Source of the DNA: Candidatus Aquidulcis sp.
GTDB taxonomy: Bacteria > Chloroflexota > Anaerolineae > Anaerolineales > E44-bin32
DNA: 5,468 nucleotides
Direction: 5' to 3'
NCBI GenBank assembly: GCA_020723365.1
Contig: DYJB01000182.1
Location: forward strand, 1 to 5,468
Every line of letters begins with the position of its first letter. Position 1 is the first letter of the stretch. The position numbers and the translations under genes were made by a program. Positions 1 to 5,135 of this stretch are shown in pieces. Under the pieces are notes generated by a model. It searched no databases. It had not been told where the DNA came from and was given only the letters and a program-made list of their open reading frames with translations.

Positions 1-316
1 CGGCCGGCGAAGGGTAAGGAACATCCACGCCGACGCCAACGCCGATCTGGTAGTAGGCCCACAGCAGCTCGGCCAGCGCCCACAGCAACAGCCCGGCGCC
101 CAGCAGGGACCACACCGTCCGCTGGGGGACTCGGCGGCCGAAACGGGAAGCGGCGAGGAAGGCCAGCACGGCACCGAGCAGCGCCGTTGCGGCGTAGAGC
201 CCGTCGGAGGCCAGTTCGAGCACCGCAACGCCCCCTGGCTGGAAGGCGTTCAGCCCGATGAGGGCGGCCACCACGCCGAAGGCGGCGATCCGGGCGGGCC
301 ACAAGCTCTCTCTCAT
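1..316 (-). CDS. N-terminal fragment of a multi-pass membrane protein, possibly a sensor (partial)
   Basis: An open frame runs from an ATG at 316 off the left edge of the window, giving 105 residues. Three hydrophobic helices are visible: about residues 9-24, 38-57 and 68-89, the last being rich in Trp and Leu (LLLWALAELLWAYYQ). This is followed by a loop ending VDVPYPSPA. An Ala/Trp-rich helix followed by a 'PYPS' loop is what I associate with the N-terminal membrane domain of some PAS, GGDEF or histidine-kinase proteins. That is a resemblance from memory, and no signalling domain lies inside the window. The start is supported by GGAGG (minus strand, 324-328) 7 nt before the ATG. The upstream gene stops at 333, leaving a 16-nt gap, so the two are probably co-transcribed. 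It could equally be an unrelated integral membrane protein. Confidence 0.7.
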   Translation of the reverse strand, partial: MRESLWPARIAAFGVVAALIGLNAFQPGGVAVLELASDGLYAATALLGAVLAFLAASRFGRRVPQRTVWSLLGAGLLLWALAELLWAYYQIGVGVGVDVPYPSPA

Positions 317-323
317 CCTTCCC

Positions 324-328
324 CCTCC
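324..328 (-). promoter_or_regulatory. Ribosome binding site of the partial membrane protein
   Basis: GGAGG on the minus strand, 7 nt before the ATG at 316. It fixes the start of the left-edge gene. Confidence 0.65.
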
Positions 329-332
329 GGAC

Positions 333-758
333 CTAGGCGTACGGGATCATGGCAGTCCGCGCGTTCAGCTCGGCGAGATTGGAGGGCAGCTTCATACATG
401 CTGAGCGAAGCACGGACCGAAGGAGCTGGTCTCCGAGCAGCCGCCCGGCCAGTTGGCGGGCATACCCTGAATAGTCCTGGTACACGGAGAGCAGCATCCG
501 GCAGTCGATGTCCGGGACTCGCCCCCGCAGAGCCTCCAGGCTGGGCAGTCCGGTGAGAGCATGCCAGGCATGCTCACCGGCATACGCCTCCAGGCGCTGG
601 TCGAACTCGAGGGCCAGGGCGCTGCCCCCGGTGCGGGCAATGGCGTCGCTCAGCGCCGCCCTCAAGGCCAGGAACAGCAGGCTGAGGTCGGCGCATTCGG
701 CGGCGTTGGCTTCCGGCGAGTGCAGGCCGCCGGTGAAGCGGGAAGGTGGTTGCGTCAT
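333..758 (-). CDS. Hypothetical small helical protein, 141 aa
   Basis: I do not recognise this gene. The frame is open up to 914, but I place the start at the ATG at 758 (MTQPPSRFTGG...). The sequence before it is low-complexity Arg/Ala/Pro, and its first codons fall inside the hairpin at 892-927. The Shine-Dalgarno is poor (AAGG one base before the ATG), so the start is uncertain. The protein has no signal peptide or membrane helix. It looks mostly alpha-helical, with a leucine-rich helix at about residues 23-40, a central segment with EAYAGEHAWHALTG, and a C-terminal part with YQDYSGYARQLAGRLLGDQLL and a final SNLAELNARTAMIPYA. Such a short helical protein directly before a membrane-protein gene (16-nt gap) suggests a shared operon and possibly a partner of that protein. 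This is inferred from position alone. Confidence 0.6.
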   Translation of the reverse strand: MTQPPSRFTGGLHSPEANAAECADLSLLFLALRAALSDAIARTGGSALALEFDQRLEAYAGEHAWHALTGLPSLEALRGRVPDIDCRMLLSVYQDYSGYARQLAGRLLGDQLLRSVLRSACMKLPSNLAELNARTAMIPYA

Positions 759-854
759 GCCTTGTGGGACCGCAGGGCTGGTCGCACCGGCCCGGCGCTC
801 CGGTTGGGGTCGTACCCATCGCACGGCCGCGGCAGCGTGCCGTGGGACGCGCCT

Positions 855-867
855 ACTGTAGCACAGT
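855..867. promoter_or_regulatory. 13-nt inverted repeat overlapping a possible extended -10 element
   Basis: ACTGTAGCACAGT is a perfect 5+3+5 inverted repeat. On the minus strand it contains TGCTACAGT, an extended -10-like sequence (TGnTACAGT). No recognisable -35 lies 16-18 nt upstream. It sits about 100 nt before the proposed start of the 333-758 gene, so it could be that gene's promoter with an overlapping operator. Short palindromes arise by chance, so this is tentative. Confidence 0.25.
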
Positions 868-891
868 CGGCGTCGGCCGGCAGGGGAGGCG

Positions 892-927
892 CGGCCGGCG
901 AGGGAGCGTGCCATCCCTCGCCGGCCG
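892..927 (-). terminator. Strong hairpin after the heliorhodopsin gene, possible terminator
   Basis: A perfect 14-bp inverted repeat: CGGCCGGCGAGGGA (892-905) and TCCCTCGCCGGCCG (914-927), with an 8-nt loop. It begins 27 nt past the heliorhodopsin TAG. The stem is nearly all G/C and would be very stable in RNA. There is no U-tract on the minus-strand exit side (positions below 892), so it is not a textbook intrinsic terminator. It may be a U-less terminator or a 3'-end-stabilising stem. The position between two minus-strand units favours a transcript-end role. Confidence 0.5.
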
Positions 928-953
928 GATCGACAGCAGGGGCGGTCCCGGGT

Positions 954-1754
954 CTAGACGGGGGCCAGCGTCCCGGAGAAGATCATCCACGCCAGGAGGG
1001 TCTTGGCTGCCAGGCTGAGCACGATGTAGAAGCGCTCACCGAACAGGTAGTCCTTCCAGGGGCCGATCTTCTTGTACTGGAGCCACATGTTGACGGCGAA
1101 GATGTTGAAGAAGACGAGGATCGTCGGGATGATGGCGTACACGAACGCCGGGGGCTTGGCATCGCCCGAGTTGACGGCGCCCAGGAAGTACATCACAACC
1201 ACGATCCAGGGGATGATCCCGGCAAAGCAACCGAAGATGAAGGCCGACCAATCGGTCTTCTTGGTGTACTGGTTGACGGTCTCCATCACGATGCCGAACA
1301 GGTTCATGGCGGCGTTGACGCCGAAGAGGGCGATCATCGTGCCCACGTCCCAGATTCCGACCAGCATGCCGATGAGCACGATCATCAGCGATGAGCTCAG
1401 GGCGTACTCGTAGAACCGGATCGGGTTCATGCCCTTCTCGAGGTTGGCCACGTAGCGCTTGTAGCCGACCGTGGAAAGGTAGAAGTGGGCGACGGCCGAG
1501 AGCAGCAGGAAGGCCGCCACCGCCGGGCCAAAGCGCAGCTCGTAGATCAGCTTCGGATCCGGTGTCAGCGAGAAGGTGGAGATGTCGAACTTGAGGAAGT
1601 TGGAGAAGATCGGGTAGGTGGTGGCGTTGCTGAGCACGATCATCAGCACACCCTGCACCAGGTGCAGGAAGCCCATGATCAGGTTGAAGCGGCGCAGCCC
1701 CTGGTAAACCGGGGCGGGGCGCTGCGGGGCGAGAACAGAATCGGCAGTTGTCAT
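954..1754 (-). CDS. Heliorhodopsin, seven-helix retinal protein
   Basis: The complete 266-residue protein matches heliorhodopsin in length, seven hydrophobic helices and residue pattern. Approximate helices are 22-42, 74-95, 112-134, 136-158, 169-192, 202-226 and 240-262. Helix 7 carries SLAAK, with the Schiff-base lysine at K251 and S247 four residues before it. Helix 3 carries RFYEYALSSS, with the counterion glutamate at E116. H31 (helix 1) and H90 (helix 2) match the two conserved histidines of the reference protein 48C12 (H23, H80, E107, S237, K241). FAVNMWLQY followed by GPWKDYLFGE is also typical. Family members bind all-trans retinal, sit in the membrane with the N-terminus inside (opposite to other rhodopsins) and have slow photocycles. 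They are generally thought to be sensory or regulatory rather than pumps. The 30-residue stretch between helices 1 and 2 fits the long outer loop of the family. The gene appears to have its own promoter and leader. Its physiological role and retinal source are unknown. Confidence 0.97.
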   Translation of the reverse strand: MTTADSVLAPQRPAPVYQGLRRFNLIMGFLHLVQGVLMIVLSNATTYPIFSNFLKFDISTFSLTPDPKLIYELRFGPAVAAFLLLSAVAHFYLSTVGYKRYVANLEKGMNPIRFYEYALSSSLMIVLIGMLVGIWDVGTMIALFGVNAAMNLFGIVMETVNQYTKKTDWSAFIFGCFAGIIPWIVVVMYFLGAVNSGDAKPPAFVYAIIPTILVFFNIFAVNMWLQYKKIGPWKDYLFGERFYIVLSLAAKTLLAWMIFSGTLAPV

Positions 1755-1761
1755 GTGCGAG

Positions 1762-1768
1762 CCTCCTT
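1762..1768 (-). promoter_or_regulatory. Consensus ribosome binding site of heliorhodopsin
   Basis: AAGGAGG on the minus strand, 7 nt before the ATG at 1754. This is a full match to the anti-Shine-Dalgarno core at ideal spacing. It fixes the start and suggests efficient translation. Confidence 0.85.
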
Positions 1769-1868
1769 GGGGCCAGATGGCCGTGGCATGCTGCGTGGCT
1801 GGTCATTCGGCGGGTAGCTTCGGATCAAGCCAACTGCCGCGTGCGACAGCCGTTCGGTTTGTTGACTT

Positions 1869-1898
1869 ATCTTACCACAATTGTCTAGGAAATGTCAA
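1869..1898 (-). promoter_or_regulatory. Sigma70-type promoter candidate for heliorhodopsin
   Basis: On the minus strand, a perfect -35 TTGACA (1893-1898) is followed after 18 nt by TAAGAT (1869-1874), which matches the -10 consensus at 4 of 6 positions. Transcription would start near 1862, giving a leader of about 107 nt before the heliorhodopsin ATG. The elements lie in an AT-rich patch of an otherwise GC-rich region, which supports a real promoter. Confidence 0.6.
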
Positions 1899-2107
1899 GG
1901 GAAAGTCGAAGTTGCTGGGTCGGAGACTGGACATAGATTTACAGAATAGAAGTTGACAATGACGGCCCCACCCAATTATGGCAGACGCCAGCGCCAGTTG
2001 GGGGACCTGACTCGCACCCGCTGGCGCGGCAGAGCCTTGGCACTGGGCGCAGACAGCCCCAGCCCCAACGTGACTGGGCGGCGTCTGGATCCGGGGAGGT
2101 GAAGGAT

Positions 2108-2317
2108 CTACACGAGGAGCCCGAAGGCTGCCCCCAAGCCGAGCGCCGCCAGCAGGATCCCGAGCAGCGCGTACACGAGGCGTGCGCCGGTCCGGCCAAA
2201 GAGCCTGACGAACAGGGCGGCGCGGGAATGGGTCATGAACCACTCCCAGTCGAAGACGGCGCCTGCAAAGGAGAAAAGTCCTACGAGAACGAGGAAGGCC
2301 GAGGTCCAGCCTGGCAT
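2108..2317 (-). CDS. Imm17-like small membrane protein, 69 aa
   Basis: A 69-residue protein with two hydrophobic helices, about residues 6-22 and 46-67. They are joined by a conserved-looking linker with FDWEWF (22-27) and FVRLFGRTGARLVYALLG (36-53). The order helix, aromatic D-W-x-W-F, basic R-x-x-x-x-FVRLFGRxGAR, then a Gly-rich helix is what I recall of the immunity-17 (Imm17) family. Those proteins are assigned as immunity proteins of polymorphic toxin systems by gene-neighbourhood analysis, with little direct testing. No toxin gene is adjacent here, so a general small membrane protein role is equally possible. The frame is open to 2383, but GAGGAG (minus strand, 2325-2330) 7 nt before the ATG at 2317 supports this shorter start. 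It appears to stand alone between the reductase (124-nt gap) and heliorhodopsin. Confidence 0.75.
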   Translation of the reverse strand: MPGWTSAFLVLVGLFSFAGAVFDWEWFMTHSRAALFVRLFGRTGARLVYALLGILLAALGLGAAFGLLV

Positions 2318-2324
2318 GGTCACT

Positions 2325-2330
2325 CTCCTC
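2325..2330 (-). promoter_or_regulatory. Ribosome binding site deciding the start of the Imm17-like gene
   Basis: GAGGAG on the minus strand, 7 nt before the ATG at 2317. It favours this ATG over in-frame upstream ATGs at 2338 and 2383. Confidence 0.65.
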
Positions 2331-2382
2331 GTATGCATCCTCCAAGCCCCCTGAGCTGGGTGGGGGCGGGGATGGTGCGGCA

Positions 2383-2402
2383 CCTGGTGAGGCTCACGCA
2401 GG
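2383..2402 (-). terminator. Weak hairpin between reductase and Imm17-like gene
   Basis: On the minus strand CCTG-C-GTGA, loop GCC, TCAC-CAGG forms an 8-bp stem with one bulged base, starting about 40 nt past the reductase stop. There is no U-tract. It could end the reductase transcript, but a stem this short is common by chance in GC-rich DNA. Confidence 0.2.
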
Positions 2403-2441
2403 CCTCCGAGATCGCTCCGGTCGGCTGCGCCTGCCCTTCCC

Positions 2442-3383
2442 TCAAGCCGTCGCCGTATCGAGTGCGCGTACTTCGTCCGGCGTCAGCCGCCAGCCGACGG
2501 CGCCGGCATTCTCCTCCGCCTGCTGCGCCGTCTTGGCGCCGGGAATCGGCACGGCGCCCTTGCACAGGACCCAGTTGAGCGCCACCTGCGCCGGGGTCCG
2601 GCCCTCATGCCCGGAGCCGATCTCGCGCAGCAGGCCCACCAGCCTGTCGAGCTGCGCGTAGGATGGACCTCCCAGACGGGCGGAGCGGAGGCCGCGCATC
2701 GGATGGAGCCGCGTGTACTTGCCGGTCAGGTATCCCTGCGCCAGCGGGGAGTAGGCGATCAACGTGACCTTCAGCTCGCGGCAGGCCTCGAGCAGCCCGG
2801 AGCGTTCCGGCCCGCGGTCGAGCAGGCTGAAGCGCACCTGGTTGGATGCCAGCGGCAAACCGCGCCGCGCCAGCGCGGCGTGGGCGCGGCGCGTCTGCGA
2901 TACGCTGTAGTTCGACACCCCGGCAGCGCGGATCAGGCCCTCCCCGGCGGCGGCCGCCAGCCCCTCCATCCAGGTTTCCACCGACCTCGGCGGATAGGGC
3001 CAGTGAATCTGGTACAGGTCGATCTTCTCCAGCCCCAGGCGCTGCAGGCTGGCGCGCGCCGCCCCCAGGATCGACGGACTGCGCAGCCTCCAGGGATAGG
3101 GGAAGAACTTGCTGGCGACGACAACGGGCCGGCCGCCGGCCCGCACGAAGTCGCCCAGGTTACGCTCGGAGGCGCCGGAGCCGTACACCTCGGCCGTATC
3201 GAAGAAGTCGAGGCCGCGCGCCATGCACACCTCGAAGGCGGCGCGGATCTCGGTGATGCCGTACTCCCGCCCATACCCCCAGAACGAGGCATCACCCCAC
3301 TGCCACACGCCCACGCCCAATTCGGGGATCTCGATCCCGGTCGTTCCCAGGGGAACACGCTGCAACACGCCGACGTCGCCCAT
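2442..3383 (-). CDS. Aldo/keto reductase, NADPH-dependent oxidoreductase
   Basis: The 313-residue protein has the usual length and order of the (beta/alpha)8-barrel aldo/keto reductases. It opens with PLGTTGIEIPELGVGVWQWG and carries the catalytic tetrad: D62 and Y67 in FFDTAEVYG, K92 in VVASKFF and H127 in YQIHWP. Substrate/cofactor-pocket motifs follow: GVSNYS (155-160), NQVRFSLLDR (181-190) and AYSPLAQGYLTGKY (210-223). The C-terminal IPGAKTAQQAEEN (280-292) is the phosphate-binding stretch seen in NADP(H)-using members, with K284, Q288 and N292 as likely contacts. Members reduce aldehydes and ketones in the cytosol, but the substrate cannot be told from sequence. The ATG at 3383 has GGAG 9 nt upstream. 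The gene starts 69 nt after the DinB-like gene ends, with a repeat structure between, so co-transcription is possible but uncertain. Confidence 0.95.
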   Translation of the reverse strand: MGDVGVLQRVPLGTTGIEIPELGVGVWQWGDASFWGYGREYGITEIRAAFEVCMARGLDFFDTAEVYGSGASERNLGDFVRAGGRPVVVASKFFPYPWRLRSPSILGAARASLQRLGLEKIDLYQIHWPYPPRSVETWMEGLAAAAGEGLIRAAGVSNYSVSQTRRAHAALARRGLPLASNQVRFSLLDRGPERSGLLEACRELKVTLIAYSPLAQGYLTGKYTRLHPMRGLRSARLGGPSYAQLDRLVGLLREIGSGHEGRTPAQVALNWVLCKGAVPIPGAKTAQQAEENAGAVGWRLTPDEVRALDTATA

Positions 3384-3416
3384 TCGTCACCGCTCCATGA
3401 AGTGGCTCGGAGCCCA

Positions 3417-3449
3417 CGACTCCCGAAGTCGAACCGACTTCGGAAGTCG
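3417..3449. repeat. Pair of 15-nt palindromic repeats forming a 15-bp hairpin
   Basis: CGACTCCCGAAGTCG (3417-3431) and CGACTTCGGAAGTCG (3435-3449) are near-identical direct copies separated by AAC. The second is itself a perfect 7+1+7 palindrome. Together they are also inverted repeats: on the minus-strand transcript all 15 positions pair, 14 Watson-Crick and one G-U, around a GUU loop. On the plus strand the odd position would be an A-C mismatch. The element lies between the DinB-like stop (3453) and the reductase start (3383). There is no U-tract after it. It may be a terminator or attenuator-like stem, an mRNA-stabilising stem, or a two-site operator. Confidence 0.7.
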
Positions 3450-3452
3450 CAG

Positions 3453-3971
3453 CTAGCCCCTGACCACGTGATCGAGGAAGTACTCCCGCCATGGACCGCA
3501 GCCGTCGATGAAGGGCTGCATCAGCGCCCGCTCGGCCTGGACGGTGTGCATCAGATCGTGCGCCGCCCACTCATGGATCATCTGGTCGAGCGTAACGCGG
3601 CCCAGCTCGGGGTGAAGCGCCGTGCGCTCCAGCTCCGCCGCCCCGACGCCGGCGAGCACCCGCAGGCTGCCGGCGCGCAGCTGCGCGAACTCAGCCGAGA
3701 GCGCGAGCGGCTGCAGGCTGGCGACCCCGGGCGGCGTCCCGGCATCCGGGTTGAAGGCCTCGAAATCCCGGCCATCCAGAAACCGCTGCAGCCTCACCGG
3801 GAAGACCTCACGCTCCGCTTCAACCAGGTGCAGCAGGCATTCCACCGCCGACCAATCACCCGGCGCGGGCTGCCGGCGCATCAACGGCACATCGAGGGTC
3901 TGGCTGAGTGCAAGCCAGCGAACGGGTGTCGTCTGCAGGACCTGCGTCGCGAGCTGAACGATCTTGTCCAT
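3453..3971 (-). CDS. DinB-superfamily protein, 172 aa
   Basis: The protein has the layout of the DinB/YfiT four-helix-bundle superfamily: an N-terminal helix (about 1-25), PGDWSAVECLLHLVEAERE (37-55), a middle helix pair, and MIHEWAAHDLMHTVQAE (131-147) near the C-terminus. H48, H138 and H142 are at the spots of the three metal-binding histidines of the family, and W40 is at the usual place before the first. Members include thiol-dependent transferases and many damage- or stress-associated proteins of unknown reaction. The substrate here is unknown. The frame is open to 4031, but the extra 20 residues are low-complexity Ala/Pro. GGGAGG (minus strand, 3979-3984) lies 7 nt before the ATG at 3971, so I use that start. 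It follows the toroid gene by 129 nt and may have its own promoter, which I could not identify. Confidence 0.9.
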   Translation of the reverse strand: MDKIVQLATQVLQTTPVRWLALSQTLDVPLMRRQPAPGDWSAVECLLHLVEAEREVFPVRLQRFLDGRDFEAFNPDAGTPPGVASLQPLALSAEFAQLRAGSLRVLAGVGAAELERTALHPELGRVTLDQMIHEWAAHDLMHTVQAERALMQPFIDGCGPWREYFLDHVVRG

Positions 3972-3978
3972 GTCGATG

Positions 3979-3984
3979 CCTCCC
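3979..3984 (-). promoter_or_regulatory. Ribosome binding site deciding the DinB-like start
   Basis: GGGAGG on the minus strand, 7 nt before the ATG at 3971. This supports the 172-residue product over the longer open frame starting at 4031. Confidence 0.75.
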
Positions 3985-4052
3985 GACGCGGCGGCCGCTT
4001 CGGGTGGGCCAGGCCGCGCCGGCCGCAGCATGGTATCGCAGGTTCGGCTGGC

Positions 4053-4076
4053 GGGGAGGAGGGCTGGGGGAGGAGG
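4053..4076 (+). repeat. G-rich direct repeat in the toroid-DinB intergenic gap
   Basis: GGGGAGGAGG occurs twice, at 4053-4062 and 4067-4076, on the plus strand, so the minus-strand transcript is pyrimidine-rich here. The G-runs could in principle fold a two-layer quadruplex in the non-transcribed-sense DNA strand. It may only reflect high GC content. Confidence 0.4.
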
Positions 4077-4100
4077 CCGGCGTGTGAGGGCCCCGGGTGA

Positions 4101-5135
4101 TCAGCGTCCCACTGCGGCCCGGCGCCGAAACACCCGGCAGATGGCCAGCGAGATCCACAGCGCCGTGTCGGGATCGCTGCCGCGGGTCGCATGCAGCCGC
4201 CACGTGCCGTCAGCCGACTGCTGGCCGGCGAACCACGCACAGGCTTCCGCGATCCTCGGATGGTCGAGGTCCGGTCCGACTCGAGTCAGGCTGTCGAGCG
4301 CCGAGAGCAGGTCGGTGAACCAGAACGGAAAACCGAAGCCGAACCAGAACGACGGTGCATCCCGGCCGGGGTACTTGTCTCGGGAAAACAGTCGATCAGC
4401 GAGGAGCCCGGCGGCCTGCCGCGCGGCGGTTGATCGGCGGTAGCGGGGATGGGCGGCGAAGGCCCGCAGGACGACGCCTGTCACCATGTGAGACGCCGGT
4501 CGCGATCGGTCAGGAGCGAGAGCAGGCTGGGAGAGCGATGGCTGGTCCCATCGGCCACGGCGTGTCAGCATCGGGATAGCCCAGCCGCCGTCCTCCTGAC
4601 GGATGCTGAGGAGCCAGGCGAAGGCGCGCCCGACGCGCGCATCGCGCGCGTAGCCGGCCTTGACCAGCAGCTCGAGGGTTCCGGCCGTGTAGTTGGGTGT
4701 GTACTGGCGGCCGTAGATGCCGCGGAAGTCTCCGGCCGCGGTCTGACGCGAGAACATGAACTCTGCCGCGTGTTCGAGCGCCGGCAGCTGGCGGGTGGCG
4801 GCAAACTTCTCGACCAGGATGCCCAGCGTGCGATAGGTCTCGATCTGGGCGTAGTCCTCGAACTCGCGGTACCTGGGAACGCCGCCTCCGGGGTAGGGCC
4901 AGGAGCCATCGGGCAGCTGGCGTCGAAGGAGTCGCTGGGCTTCCGGCAGCGCCCACAGGTTGCGCGCCGGGCCGGGGTCGTCATCCAGCAGGTCGCGGCG
5001 AACGGCGTAGGCCAGACAGGGGTTGGCGCTGGCGGTCAGCGCGGGCAGCGGGTTGTGCCGCAGCGGCCGCGCCCACGCGGGCCGGGCGCGGGCCGGCGTG
5101 AGTCGAGCGGCGGGCTGCCGTGCCCCGGACGTCAT
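4101..5135 (-). CDS. Alpha/alpha-toroid (prenyltransferase/squalene-cyclase-like) repeat protein
   Basis: The 344-residue protein is helical, with repeated QxxDGxW-type motifs: QLPDGSW (73-79), QTAAGDF (131-137), QEDGGW (180-185) and QSADGTW (306-312). These repeats mark the alpha/alpha-barrel fold shared by squalene-hopene cyclases and protein prenyltransferases. The DxDD acid motif of the cyclases is not visible, and the protein is about half their length, so it is unlikely to be a true triterpene cyclase. ANPCLAYAVRRDLLDDDP (37-54) resembles the 'NPSVRYxxLRDLL' opening of small toroid proteins often mislabelled 'nitrogen fixation protein NifH', which I recall as common in Chloroflexota. 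A stretch rich in Phe and Trp (SFWFGFGFPFWFTDLL, 262-277) could line a hydrophobic pocket. Its ATG overlaps the upstream TGA as ATGA (5132-5135), so it is probably translationally coupled to the methyltransferase-like gene. Function unknown. Confidence 0.85.
   Translation of the reverse strand: MTSGARQPAARLTPARARPAWARPLRHNPLPALTASANPCLAYAVRRDLLDDDPGPARNLWALPEAQRLLRRQLPDGSWPYPGGGVPRYREFEDYAQIETYRTLGILVEKFAATRQLPALEHAAEFMFSRQTAAGDFRGIYGRQYTPNYTAGTLELLVKAGYARDARVGRAFAWLLSIRQEDGGWAIPMLTRRGRWDQPSLSQPALAPDRSRPASHMVTGVVLRAFAAHPRYRRSTAARQAAGLLADRLFSRDKYPGRDAPSFWFGFGFPFWFTDLLSALDSLTRVGPDLDHPRIAEACAWFAGQQSADGTWRLHATRGSDPDTALWISLAICRVFRRRAAVGR

Larger units (their letters stand above)
1755..2107. other. 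353-nt gene-free region upstream of heliorhodopsin
   Basis: No convincing coding frame is present. The part next to the gene (1755-1862) is the likely leader. The centre (about 1855-1980) is an AT-rich island holding the heliorhodopsin promoter candidate. A second TTGACA occurs on the plus strand at 1953-1958 without a good -10 or a plus-strand gene to serve. The right part (1981-2107) is GC-rich and includes an 8-bp inverted repeat, CGCCAGCG (1986-1993) with CGCTGGCG (2019-2026), separated by 25 nt. That could form a weak stem after the Imm17-like gene, but there is no U-tract. Confidence 0.6.

Noticed and set aside
759..914. The 52-residue N-terminal extension of the small helical protein
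   Set aside because: It is low-complexity Arg/Ala/Pro, its ATG lies within the long hairpin, and no Shine-Dalgarno precedes it. The ATG at 758 is preferred, though its own ribosome site is weak.
561..1394. A 277-codon open frame on the plus strand
   Set aside because: It is antisense to heliorhodopsin and the small helical gene. The product is rich in Asp, Glu, His and Gly with no recognisable domain, so I treat it as a mirror of the membrane-protein codons.
954..1754. A proton- or ion-pumping type 1 rhodopsin
   Set aside because: The helix 3 pattern is RFYEYALSSS rather than the D-T-x or N-D-Q type triads of pumps, and helix 7 and the helix 6-7 region follow the heliorhodopsin pattern.
1036..1806. 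A 256-codon minus-strand frame overlapping heliorhodopsin
   Set aside because: It is a frame-shifted reading of the heliorhodopsin gene, rich in Arg, His and Pro and lacking hydrophobic helices.
1953..1979. A plus-strand promoter (TTGACA at 1953-1958)
   Set aside because: The -35 is perfect, but no good -10 lies at 16-18 nt and no plus-strand gene follows.
1872..2345. A 157-codon minus-strand frame over the intergenic AT-rich island
   Set aside because: It overlaps the Imm17-like gene in another frame, runs through the heliorhodopsin promoter candidate, and has no domain-like pattern or convincing ribosome binding site.
2607..4100. A 497-codon open frame on the plus strand
   Set aside because: It lies antisense to the aldo/keto reductase and DinB-like genes, both clearly recognisable. 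Its product is a Gln/Arg/Pro/Gly-rich composition without any family motif, as expected for a GC-rich shadow frame.
4101..5135. A squalene-hopene or other triterpene cyclase
   Set aside because: The QxxDGxW repeats fit the fold, but the DxDD catalytic motif is not seen and the protein is about half the length of such enzymes.
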